DNA from: an uncultured Chitinophagales bacterium
GTDB lineage: Bacteria > Bacteroidota > Bacteroidia > Chitinophagales > JAHDHT01
NCBI GenBank assembly: GCA_938023075.1
Contig: CALHDG010000144.1
Span: 1-40,482, forward strand
Direction of reading: 5' to 3'
DNA: 40,482 nucleotides
Positions 8,260 to 15,197 of the stretch are shown here, piece by piece; the stretch's first letter is position 1, and the number at the start of each line of letters is the position of its first letter. The notes below the pieces were generated by a model that saw only the letters and a list, made by a program, of their open reading frames with translations, was not told the DNA's origin and searched no databases. The position numbers were made by a program, and so were the translations under genes.

Positions 8260-8475
8260 ATTTGCATACGATTTGCCTACAAAATGCTTTAAAGTTGGTG
8301 TTTAAGGCTTATATCTTTTAAAATAGTTGGTTAACAGTTTTACTAAATAATGCTTCTGCTGCTGACACACACAATTAACCACAATCTAAAGGCTGCTATC
8401 TCTAATCACTCTTTAACAAACACCAACAGAACCAATGCTTTTTATGAAGGTTTAAAACTAAGTTGGTTAAAGTAG

Positions 8476-8670
8476 TTAGCGTTCATCCACTTTTGATTCT
8501 TTCAGCATAGGAAACCAATAGTTGCTTAATCGGTTGTAACTAACGTAGGTTAGTATTTTTATTGCTCTTGGTTCATCTTCAAAGTTTAAGCCCCTTTGCT
8601 TTAGCAGTTCTACTTGCTCTTTAAAAGATTTTGGTTTTTTGGTGTATGTTTCTTTGTTTGTAGAAGACAT
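8476..8670 (-). pseudogene. Truncated AbiF/AbiD-type gene (5' end only)
   Basis: Starting MSSTNKETYTKKPK, this 64-codon frame matches the first 64 residues of the intact protein at 10936-11886 (KSFKEQVELLKQRGL; ILTYVSYNRLSNYW) and stops just after KESKVDE. All HEPN catalytic parts are missing, so no RNase is made. The upstream leader RNA and -7 box are still conserved. It is one end of a duplicated segment. Confidence 0.75.
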
Positions 8671-8678
8671 GGAAAAAG

Positions 8679-8727
8679 AAAAAACCGCCCAAAAAATGCA
8701 CATCGTAGAGAGGTCCGTACAGTATTG
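8679..8727 (-). ncRNA. AbiF leader RNA, orphan copy
   Basis: The minus-strand block CGGACCTCTC-n-ACGATGTGCA, then TTTTTTGGGCGGT and a T-rich run, is nearly identical to the leader of the intact gene (11889-11940). A perfect -7 box TATATTTG lies at 8741-8734; a -33 TTG at the right spacing is absent. It may be an orphan antitoxin-like RNA now that its gene is truncated. Confidence 0.6.
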
Positions 8728-8900
8728 TTAATGCAAATATAACATTAAAGTGCCTAAAATAAAATTTGTAGGTTTAATTTCTATTTGTTTTATATTCACA
8801 ATATCTACCTGATTTTGAAATTATCCCAATTGCATTAGTAGTTCCAATTCATCTATTTGGTGTAAGTGTAAAGCTGTTAGACTCGGCTTGGTTTTTAAAG

Positions 8901-8916
8901 GCATCGAATTCGATGC
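8901..8916 (-). terminator. Palindromic terminator of the PIN toxin-antitoxin operon
   Basis: GCATCGAATTCGATGC is a perfect 16-bp palindrome with A-rich DNA on one side and T-rich DNA on the other, 44 bases after the PIN gene. A hairpin without a loop must open its centre, so a true terminator is likely but not certain. Confidence 0.45.
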
Positions 8917-8959
8917 TTTAAAATTTGGATTTTGTTATGTTTAATGTTTAGTTTAAGTT

Positions 8960-9394
8960 TTAACGTTTAACCTGTAACTGTTTAAATGTAGTTACTTTTT
9001 GATAACCTTTAGCAATAAGTCCATTGTAGAGTTCTAAGTCACCAGTTACCAGAGTGCCATCCGTAAATTCATTTAATGCTACAAAAGGCATATCACCCAT
9101 ATCTACATCTTTAACATAAAATACGGCTGTTTTATAGTGTTGAAATGGGATGTCTTTATCATCAATAAAATTGATTTTGGAGTAAAGCAGTTCTAAAATA
9201 CGCTTAATTTGGGGTACTTCCAATTTAGAAATCAGTACTAATTTAGGGATGTACTTTTCAATTTCTGATTTTAAATATGCTGGTGCATAAAACTGTATGT
9301 TATTTGCATTAGAAGATAATATAAATTGACCAATTGAACTTTGTAAATTTAGTACTGCCGAAAACACTAAGTTGGTATCAATAATGTATTTTAT
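8960..9394 (-). CDS. PIN-domain toxin (VapC-like), with a doubtful start codon
   Basis: PIN-domain toxins are Mg-dependent RNases. The reading frame holds the N-terminal PIN signature KYIIDTNLVFSAVLN (first catalytic Asp), a central IDDKDIPF with acidic residues and DMPFVALNEFTDGTLVTGD with further acidic residues. The family normally starts with M just before KYIIDTN. Here that codon is ATA (9394-9392), and no ATG, GTG or TTG lies between it and the in-frame TAG about 14 bases upstream. The GTG at 9367 would remove the first catalytic Asp. Either ATA is used or the toxin has lost its start. The frame follows the antitoxin stop by 7 bases, a normal operon spacing. Confidence 0.75.
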   Translation of the reverse strand: MKYIIDTNLVFSAVLNLQSSIGQFILSSNANNIQFYAPAYLKSEIEKYIPKLVLISKLEVPQIKRILELLYSKINFIDDKDIPFQHYKTAVFYVKDVDMGDMPFVALNEFTDGTLVTGDLELYNGLIAKGYQKVTTFKQLQVKR

Positions 9395-9401
9395 TACGCC
9401 A

Positions 9402-9635
9402 CTACTCTATATCTTCAAATCCTTCTTTACCACTAAAACGGTGTTTGTTGTTTTCCCACCAATTTTGGTTAACCTCTTTTGCTAACGCATCTATTTGCGG
9501 TTGGGTAGCTTGGCTTTGTTCTGCTAAGTTGATGTATTCAAAATAATTGAGTATTTGCTCTACATCATCATTTTTAGTGCTTAGTGGCAACTTAATAACA
9601 ATTGCTTCATCAGTACGTTCAACGCTTATGTTCAT
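9402..9635 (-). CDS. Antitoxin partner of the PIN toxin
   Basis: This 77-residue acidic protein starts MNISVERTDEAIVIKLP. The N-terminal beta-strand pattern is like AbrB/MazE-type or Phd-like antitoxins, and the C-terminal tail is helical (NQNWWENNKHRF, GKEGFEDIE), as expected for a segment that wraps a toxin. An upstream in-frame start at 9680 is less likely because the domain begins at MNIS. The short gap to the PIN frame supports a toxin-antitoxin operon. I do not recognise a named family. Confidence 0.7.
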   Translation of the reverse strand: MNISVERTDEAIVIKLPLSTKNDDVEQILNYFEYINLAEQSQATQPQIDALAKEVNQNWWENNKHRFSGKEGFEDIE

Positions 9636-9685
9636 ATTGTAAAGGTAAGTTATTTTAAGTAAAGTTTTCTGCAAAAGCAAAGTGG

Positions 9686-10230
9686 TTACAAGTTACCATT
9701 GGCATCTGTTTTAACATAGTAAATAAACTCACAATCACTTATGCTGCCTACCATAATGAAACCATCATCAGGCGTTTGATTTATATCTTCTAAGGTCTCG
9801 TCACCTTCACTACCATAAGTTTTTTCCGATAGAATATCACCATTTGGAGTAATTTTAATCACCCAAAAATCACTTAAACCCCTATGGTTATTTACATCAA
9901 AATCAGAAGAAAAAGTATTACCTGCTAATATGAAATTGCCATCATTTAGTTTTAGCATTGATTTTAAATAATCATCAGAACTACCGCCATAATTCTTTTC
10001 CCACAAAATTTCACCTGCTGTATTTGTTTTTACAATCCAAATGCCACTATCGCCATAATTGTTAGTCACGTCATCATCATTTGATGTTGTGCTGCCACTT
10101 AATAAATAATTATTGTCATTAGTTTTGATAATGCTTGATTGATTGTCTGAACCGGTTTCGCCGTAGCTTTTTGACCAAAGTATATTGCCGTCAAAATCTG
10201 TTTTGGTTAATAATCTATGTCTCCACTTTC
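9686..10230 (-). pseudogene. Fragment of a repeat-rich surface (beta-propeller-like) protein, copy 1
   Basis: The open frame from about 10230 to 9686 has three repeats of the form (W/S)xK(N/S/T)YG(G/E)(S/T)...(D/N)(D/N)xxxIIKTNDNNYLLSGSTTS / MLKLNDGNFILAGNTFS / INQTPDDGFIMVGS. These are blade-like repeats seen in large Bacteroidota secreted proteins. It has no signal peptide or credible start and ends at KTDANGNL. A near-identical shorter fragment lies at 12045-12345, so this is one arm of a duplicated segment. Confidence 0.6.
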
Positions 10231-10298
10231 AACTTTACACCAATTTTAAATTCAGTATAAGTTACAAATATATATTTATTTTTATGCCTATTTAAAAT

Positions 10299-10877
10299 CT
10301 ATAACCAAACGTTTACCCCTCCGTGCCGTGAGCAAGTACCTCTGCGGTTATAACTAAAACTATAAGTACCATCCGAACAAATTGCAGTTGCCCCTGTTGG
10401 CTTGTTGTTATACCGGGTTGGTGATTGCACCCGATCTCCATAACTATTGCTGTAATAAGTTATTGGTTCTGTTGCTTGGGTTGAGTTGTTTTGTGCAGCC
10501 TTTGCCTTGCTGCTACTATTAGGCTTAGAATAGCCGTAGTAGCTTTTTGAGGGTTTACTGTATGTGCTGCTCCACTTGTAAGTATTTCGCTTTGCTGGTG
10601 GGCTGTAATTGATTGTGCTTGCGCTGTTGGTTTTTGTTTTGGTAGCTGCAATGGTTTGTTTGGTTGTGGTGGTGTAATTTGAAAGATATTTGAGCAAATA
10701 GTTTTCAACTGTTTTGTTGCTCAATTTTGATGTTGCCGTTTCTTTAAAAGGCTCCTGTAATAGTTGTTGTGTTGATACACCGTTTTCAATTGAATTTGTT
10801 GCCTGAATATCCTTATTGGTTTGGCTGATGAATAGAATGCTTAACGCTCCCAGTATAAAGTAAAATGTTGCTTTCAT
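10299..10877 (-). CDS. Secreted DUF3761 protein
   Basis: The 192 residues start with a signal peptide (MKATFYFILGALSILFI, about 1-20) and a long low-complexity Ser/Thr/Lys/Tyr linker (about 70-140). The C-terminal block is GATAICSDGTYSFS, RRGTCSRHGGVNVWL (about 162-192), the Cys/His signature of DUF3761. The biochemical function of that domain is unknown to me. The two cysteines and the histidine could form a disulfide or metal site; this is inference. It lies in the accessory island between the duplicated fragments. Confidence 0.8.
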   Translation of the reverse strand: MKATFYFILGALSILFISQTNKDIQATNSIENGVSTQQLLQEPFKETATSKLSNKTVENYLLKYLSNYTTTTKQTIAATKTKTNSASTINYSPPAKRNTYKWSSTYSKPSKSYYGYSKPNSSSKAKAAQNNSTQATEPITYYSNSYGDRVQSPTRYNNKPTGATAICSDGTYSFSYNRRGTCSRHGGVNVWL

Positions 10878-10935
10878 TAGTTTAACTTTTTAGTTAATAC
10901 CAAGTTAGGTAAAAGGTAACCCAAATAAAAATATT

Positions 10936-11886
10936 TTATTCACTCCATAAATCTTCTTGCGCCCAATTTTCAGGGAAACCCATATCAGCAAGATTGATGG
11001 TATGTTTATATTTTGGTATCTCTATCAACTTGAAAAGATTATCCTTAAAATTGTTATAGGGGTTTACGAATTTGAGCATATAAGCAATCATACAAAGTGC
11101 AGCGTATAGTTTCAGTTTTTTATCATTTGTAATATTTGCTTGATTATCATTTTCCCACCTGCTTACCCATTTATCTTTAGGGCTTTTCATCCATACAGGA
11201 GCGATATTTAAACCTATGTTCCATAAGCGTTGATGATGAGCGCAAACATTTCTAACATAAACCAAACATTCTACCCACGATGTAAGTACTGAATGATGCA
11301 AGCCAAAACTATTACTAATGGGTATAATTTGCTTTTGCTCATTTAGATTTTTTAAAATAGTGGAAATGGTTCTGAATGTTGCCACTTCAAACATTTTCCA
11401 TGCAGGTGGCATGCTGTTGGTATACTTTTTTTTATATTTTGTAAGATACTCTTGCTTTGATTCATCATAATTTTTAACCAGCTTATTTAAGGTTGATGAA
11501 TAGTTGGGAATTGTATTAAAGTGTTCTTTATCTAAATACCAAAATCCCGAATTATTTTTAATAGATAGATGATAAATAAGCTGCGTTCTAATTGCCACTT
11601 CAAGTTGTTCTATGGCATTAAAAGTAAGGGTTCTTAATTCGCTGTCAAATTGGTATAACCTGAATACATCAATAAATTTTGAACCTGTTTTAAATTGTTC
11701 ATCATCTTTTGGTTCTTTTAGCATAAAATGCCAGTAGTTGCTTAATCGGTTATAGCTTACATACGTTAGTATTTTAACGGCTCTTTGTTCATCTACAAAA
11801 TGTAAGCCCCGTTGTTTTAGTAGTTCTACTTGTTCTTGAAAAATTTTTGGCTTTTTGGCGTAAGTTTCTTTGTTTGCAGAAGTCAT
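10936..11886 (-). CDS. AbiF/AbiD (Abi_2) HEPN-domain abortive-infection protein
   Basis: The 316 residues belong to the Abi_2 family of phage-defence proteins. The N-terminal part reads ILTYVSYNRLSNYW and LYQFDSELRTL; a HEPN RNase motif R212-NVCA-H217 (R-x4-H) lies within VRNVCAHHQRLWN. Known family role: these proteins limit phage spread by RNA cleavage after infection. The start at 11886 (MTSANKETY) matches the truncated copy; an in-frame ATG 30 codons upstream lies inside the leader RNA. Only two bases separate the start from an eight-base T-run, leaving no room for a ribosome site after the terminator. A perfect promoter lies at 11947-11976, and the RNA it makes is described separately. 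Regulation probably uses that RNA. Confidence 0.88.
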   Translation of the reverse strand: MTSANKETYAKKPKIFQEQVELLKQRGLHFVDEQRAVKILTYVSYNRLSNYWHFMLKEPKDDEQFKTGSKFIDVFRLYQFDSELRTLTFNAIEQLEVAIRTQLIYHLSIKNNSGFWYLDKEHFNTIPNYSSTLNKLVKNYDESKQEYLTKYKKKYTNSMPPAWKMFEVATFRTISTILKNLNEQKQIIPISNSFGLHHSVLTSWVECLVYVRNVCAHHQRLWNIGLNIAPVWMKSPKDKWVSRWENDNQANITNDKKLKLYAALCMIAYMLKFVNPYNNFKDNLFKLIEIPKYKHTINLADMGFPENWAQEDLWSE

Positions 11887-11888
11887 AT

Positions 11889-11940
11889 AAAAAAAAGACC
11901 GCCCAAAAGTGCACATCGTTGAGAGGTCCGGGCGATACTG
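11889..11940 (-). ncRNA. AbiF leader RNA (abiF-type motif)
   Basis: Downstream of the promoter, CGGACCTCTC-A-ACGATGTGCAC, then TTTTGGGCGGTC and T8 form a short structured RNA. GACC pairs with GGTC next to the T-run, giving a terminator-like end exactly before the abi start codon; CGCCC/GGGCG also pair here. A second copy at 8679-8727 keeps the core but not CGCCC, so the GACC/GGT(C/T) stem is the better-supported one. Computational surveys describe an abiF RNA upstream of such genes; identity is to be checked with its model. Confidence 0.7.
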
Positions 11941-11946
11941 TTGATA

Positions 11947-11976
11947 CAAAGGTAACATTAACTTGTAGAAAAACAA
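11947..11976 (-). promoter_or_regulatory. Promoter of the AbiF leader RNA and gene
   Basis: TTG (11976-11974), exactly 19 bases, then TACCTTTG (11954-11947): a full match to the Bacteroidota consensus TTG-N19-TAnnTTTG. Transcription would begin near 11940. Confidence 0.75.
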
Positions 11977-12044
11977 ATTTAAAGATTCATTTTATATATG
12001 TTTTACATTGCTGTTAGCGTTTTATGTTAGCGTTTTAAATGCCA

Positions 12045-12345
12045 TTACAAATTGCCATTAGCATCTGTTTTAACATAGTAAATAGACTCACAGTCATTCA
12101 TGCTACCTACCATAATAAAACCATCATCAGGCGTTTGTTTTATATCTTCTAATGTCTCGTTACCTTCTCTACCATAAGTTTTTTTCCATAGAACATCACC
12201 ATTTGGAGAAATTTTAATCACCCAAAAATCACTTAACCCCCTATGGTTATTCACATCAAAATCAGAAGAAAAAGTATTACCTGCTAATATGAAATTGCCA
12301 TCATTTATGATCGTCATTAGTTAGGATAATGCTTGGTTGTTGTCA
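12045..12345 (-). pseudogene. Fragment of a repeat-rich surface protein, copy 2
   Basis: This nearly repeats the last part of 9686-10230 (DGNFILAGNTFSSDFDVNN; GFIMVGSMNDCE; KTDANGNL and stop). Upstream, QASIILTND-like remnants fuse the start of one repeat to the middle of the next, as if an internal deletion between repeats had removed about 200 bases. With the truncated and intact abi genes it shows a segmental duplication. Confidence 0.55.
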
Positions 12346-12358
12346 CTCAAAGCAATTT

Positions 12359-12814
12359 TCACCCTTCCAATTTTTCAATAGCTACGGTGGCACATTCGTT
12401 TATAATAGCTGCATTTTTTGATAGCCCGATAAAAGATAGATATTGCTTATCCTCGCCTTCCCCAAGTGTAAGGTCTCTTTTAAAATAAGTACCGTCATTT
12501 AATTTTTTGAATATGGCAGCAAACAATTTATTACGGTATTCTTGTGGGCTTAATTTTCGATTTCTTTTGCTTGTATAAAGTGACCTGTCGTCGCAAACGT
12601 AGGTAAGCACACCATTTTGGTTTTTAGATAGAAAATCTCTAAAAATTCTGCCTATAGCAAATAAATCCTTAAGACTAAGACTGGTGTTTTTATGGGTATG
12701 CAAATCAATTGAAATAGAAAGGATACTGTAAGATGAAGTATTTGATTCATCAATAAATTTCAAGACGTATTTGTATCCTTCTTCTGATACAAAGGTAATG
12801 CGTTTGGTTTCCAA
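12359..12814 (-). CDS. Hypothetical protein (151 aa), second gene of a small operon
   Basis: I do not recognise the family with certainty. The protein reads METKRITFVSEEGYKYVLKF, then SILSISIDLH, a region VLTYVCDD and RNRKLSPQEYRNKLFAAIF, ending INECATVAIEKLEG. The V-x-Y-x-C-D-D...R-N-K-L-F order recalls DUF6169-like orphan proteins; this is a weak resemblance. It has no signal peptide or membrane segment. It starts 9 bases after the end of a 52-residue gene (12824-12982) and probably shares its promoter and operator. The size and pairing are like a toxin-antitoxin or regulator pair, which is speculation. Confidence 0.6.
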   Translation of the reverse strand: METKRITFVSEEGYKYVLKFIDESNTSSYSILSISIDLHTHKNTSLSLKDLFAIGRIFRDFLSKNQNGVLTYVCDDRSLYTSKRNRKLSPQEYRNKLFAAIFKKLNDGTYFKRDLTLGEGEDKQYLSFIGLSKNAAIINECATVAIEKLEG

Positions 12815-12823
12815 ATGAAAAGA

Positions 12824-12982
12824 CTATTCTGGAAAATAAAGATGCGTATTTTGTAAATCAGCTTGCCTTCTTCTTTCCTTCTCATCTAAAATCTTTCGTA
12901 CATTCTCCATCATTTTTTTGCTCGGATTTTTGATAACCGTAACAACGTGATTTTCCGATTTTTTTATGGTTTCGATATTCAT
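12824..12982 (-). CDS. Small basic protein (52 aa), first gene of the operon
   Basis: It starts MNIETIKKSENHVVTVIKNP, has a charged helical middle (KKMMENVRKILDEKERRRQ) and ends HLYFPE. The codons run uninterrupted from ATG to TAG and stop 9 bases before the next gene. A -7 box TATTTTTG and a perfect inverted repeat (13001-13015) precede it. Its size, charge and position fit an antitoxin or DNA-binding regulator, but no family is recognised. Confidence 0.55.
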   Translation of the reverse strand: MNIETIKKSENHVVTVIKNPSKKMMENVRKILDEKERRRQADLQNTHLYFPE

Positions 12983-13000
12983 TATTTCTAATTTAAATGA

Positions 13001-13034
13001 TGTCTACTTTAGACAACGGATTAACGCAAAAATA
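13001..13034 (-). promoter_or_regulatory. Promoter and operator-like palindrome of the 52-aa/151-aa operon
   Basis: TATTTTTG (13034-13027) is a perfect -7 box. Twelve bases on, TGTCTA-CTT-TAGACA (13001-13015) is a 6-3-6 palindrome that would cover the transcription start. This fits autorepression. Confidence 0.5.
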
Positions 13035-13161
13035 CAATAAAAAGTTTACTAAGGTTGGTTTTAGCTTTTAAAATCGAAAGGTCAGCAGTTAGAACAGACT
13101 TGTTTTATTTTGAAACTTATAGGTGTTTTTGTATATTTTAATTTTCTAAGATAAAAAAAAT

Positions 13162-13317
13162 ATGGCATATCATTCAATTAAAAGAGATATTCATCACATC
13201 TATAAAAAATGTACTGTTGGTAACAATATTGAAAAAAATAATTTGAAGAACGGTACAGGAGGAAAAAGACTATGTAAAACGTGTGCCGATATAAAAGCAG
13301 GAATTAGGAACAGATAA
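13162..13317 (+). CDS. Small cysteine-containing protein (51 aa)
   Basis: It reads MAYHSIKRDIHHIYKKCTVG, NNIEKNNLKNGTGGKRLC and KTCADIKAGIRNR. It is strongly basic, with C-terminal C-x2-C and an earlier Cys and His pair, so a small zinc-binding fold is possible. Codons fit the region and the next gene starts 15 bases after the stop, so it probably leads a three-gene operon on the plus strand. The function is unknown. Confidence 0.5.
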   Translation: MAYHSIKRDIHHIYKKCTVGNNIEKNNLKNGTGGKRLCKTCADIKAGIRNR

Positions 13318-13332
13318 CTAAAAGAAATTATT

Positions 13333-13563
13333 ATGACAAAATTTATTAAAGGTATTATAGAAAGAAAAATACCACTAAGTTTAACCGAAGAATTGGGTCA
13401 AGAAGAAAGAGAAGAGGAAATAACTTTCAATGCAGATGATATTTCCTCTATCCTTAATTTTGGAGAAAGTAAGAGAGCAGTTTATTTAAAAACTCCACCA
13501 TTTGAAAATACTGTGGATAAATTACTCAAAAAATCCATCCAAGTCTTACAGAGAGCATGTTAA
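13333..13563 (+). CDS. Small hypothetical protein (76 aa) with an LKTPPFEN motif
   Basis: This acidic protein (EELGQEEREEEITFNADDISS) has the block SKRAVYLKTPPFENTVDKLLKKS near its end. The following gene has the related block ESVVVLKNPPFSNDYILICKS. The stop TAA overlaps the next start (TAATG), so the two are translationally coupled. They may be paralogues or halves of one ancestral protein. I do not recognise the family. Confidence 0.55.
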   Translation: MTKFIKGIIERKIPLSLTEELGQEEREEEITFNADDISSILNFGESKRAVYLKTPPFENTVDKLLKKSIQVLQRAC

Positions 13564-13730
13564 TGGGTGAGGCTGAGGAAAGTAAAAAAATTATATTTGA
13601 TTTAAGTGAAATATCATCATATTCAGATTTTGATGATGAAGAAGGTGAATCAGTTGTAGTTCTTAAAAATCCTCCTTTCTCAAATGATTATATTTTGATA
13701 TGCAAAAGCAATGAACTACCATCAACTTAG
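13563..13730 (+). CDS. Small hypothetical protein (55 aa), coupled to the gene before it
   Basis: It starts with ATG at 13563, sharing one base with the previous stop. Sequence: an acidic N-terminus, DLSEISSYSDFDDEEGE, then the LKNPPFSN block and CKSNELPST. The shared V-x-LK-x-PPF-x-N spacing with 13333-13563 suggests a common origin. The function is unknown. Confidence 0.5.
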   Translation: MGEAEESKKIIFDLSEISSYSDFDDEEGESVVVLKNPPFSNDYILICKSNELPST

Positions 13731-13842
13731 TTCAAATTACCATCTATTTTCGATGTAATAATATTGATACTAACACAAAATTAATTGCCGATTGCCAATT
13801 ACTTAACTTTTAGCATTTCCGTTTAAATCAAACATACATGGC

Positions 13843-14709
13843 CTATTCATTTAACTTGTTTAATAATTTTTCTAATTGAATTTGTGATAAAATCCGACCT
13901 ATGTTACCAATTGAAGGAATAATCTGGGTTATTAGCTTCTTACTTTGAGAACCAATAACTCCATCAACATCAATATTATAACCCACATTTTGTAATATCC
14001 TTTGGGTCATCCTATTTATTTTAACCTCATAATACTCATCTCCTCTTTTACCACTTTCCCTATATAATTCATATGCTTTTATATAGTCTCTCGTTAGTCC
14101 AAGACCAAATTCATAAAGTGATGCATAAGTGTCACATTTTCCTCCTCTTTTATAGGCTTCTTTTGCACAGAATAAAGCTAATTCGTAATTGGGATTAAAT
14201 ATAAACTGCTCATCAGTATTGTGGCATCTATTAACTATCTGACCGTGTTTATCTCTACAAATAGGATTAAAGTAACCTTTTTGAAAATAATATGAAAAGT
14301 TTCTGAACTTCCAACCAATATCATCATTTTTATTATTTAAAATACTGGTTATATATAATTTCCTTAGTTCATCAACATTTAGTTTAGGCAAGTATTGACT
14401 TTGCATAAAATCATTAATTGATGCACTATTGATCATTTGGGTAAAATGTTCTTCTACCATTTTAGCAGGATTAGATTCAATTGCATAAGCTTCATCCTCT
14501 TTTTTAATAAATGATTTAGGTGTTTGTTTATCGACTTCTGGTTCTTGTATATTCACTTTAGGTTGTTCCGGTGCATCAATAATAACAGCCTTTTGGTAAT
14601 TTTTCTGCACCTGCTCAAAATTGATACTCACTATTTTAACCTCCCAATTGCCATTTATTTTATCACAACGGACTTCTGCCGTTCTTTGGTAGGTGTTGGT
14701 TAAGTCCAT
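13843..14709 (-). CDS. Sel1-like/peptidoglycan-binding-like protein, possibly 5'-truncated
   Basis: The first part (about 1-40) is a beta-rich region (NTYQRTAEVRCDKINGNWEVK), followed by a linker with Pro/Gln/Lys. The C-terminal half has helices like Sel1 repeats (ALFCAKEAYKRGG, YEFGLGLTRDYIKAYELYRES), then VGYNIDVDGVIGSQSKKLI, which resembles the PG_binding_1 fold. The same frame stays open upstream to 14862 and reads YAWATIYYEDGVQF and FAIVTFERTLNGRSAYLN, with a stop at 14863-14865 and no start codon. The natural protein was therefore longer, and this gene is either truncated or uses the internal ATG at 14709. No signal peptide remains. Confidence 0.6.
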   Translation of the reverse strand: MDLTNTYQRTAEVRCDKINGNWEVKIVSINFEQVQKNYQKAVIIDAPEQPKVNIQEPEVDKQTPKSFIKKEDEAYAIESNPAKMVEEHFTQMINSASINDFMQSQYLPKLNVDELRKLYITSILNNKNDDIGWKFRNFSYYFQKGYFNPICRDKHGQIVNRCHNTDEQFIFNPNYELALFCAKEAYKRGGKCDTYASLYEFGLGLTRDYIKAYELYRESGKRGDEYYEVKINRMTQRILQNVGYNIDVDGVIGSQSKKLITQIIPSIGNIGRILSQIQLEKLLNKLNE

Positions 14710-14862
14710 ATTAAGGTAAGCACTTCTGCCGTTTAGGGTTCTTTCAAAGGTTACAATGGCAAATAAATAATCCCCTTTATAAACTTCACTTACTGCTACA
14801 TTTTTTAATTTAAATTGTACGCCATCTTCATAGTAAATTGTCGCCCAAGCATATATAACTGT

Positions 14863-15197
14863 TCACTTTTTCATCATAACAAGATATTGGAAGGTTGTTT
14901 GCCAAAGTTAAATTTGGAATATACTTTCTTAGGTTGAGTTTTGGGCTTTTTTTGCTACTGGATTTTGTGTTTAGGCGATTCAAAAAATCGCTTCATAGTG
15001 GTGTTATGGAGCTATTTTTTGAAGAAGTATAAGTGCAAAAGCCTTAGTCAAAAAGTTTAAAATTCAGCCTAATCAAGTTTAACATAAACAAGCAATACTG
15101 TGGCGATTATATAAAAAGAAAGAATTCTATCATTTTTAAAACTATGAATATTTCTCTTTAAAAATTTAAATGTAAACAATAAAAAATATATAATTAA
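14863..15197. other. Non-coding gap with one hairpin
   Basis: A GCGATT-5 nt-AATCGC hairpin lies at 14975-14991. No open frame is convincing. It probably holds the 3' end and terminator of the CHAT gene. Confidence 0.35.

Noticed and set aside
8349-8477. 42-codon plus-strand frame after tRNA-Pro
   Set aside because: Low complexity and no start context; not supported.
10460-10708. 82-codon frame inside the DUF3761 gene
   Set aside because: Out-of-frame shadow caused by its low-complexity linker.
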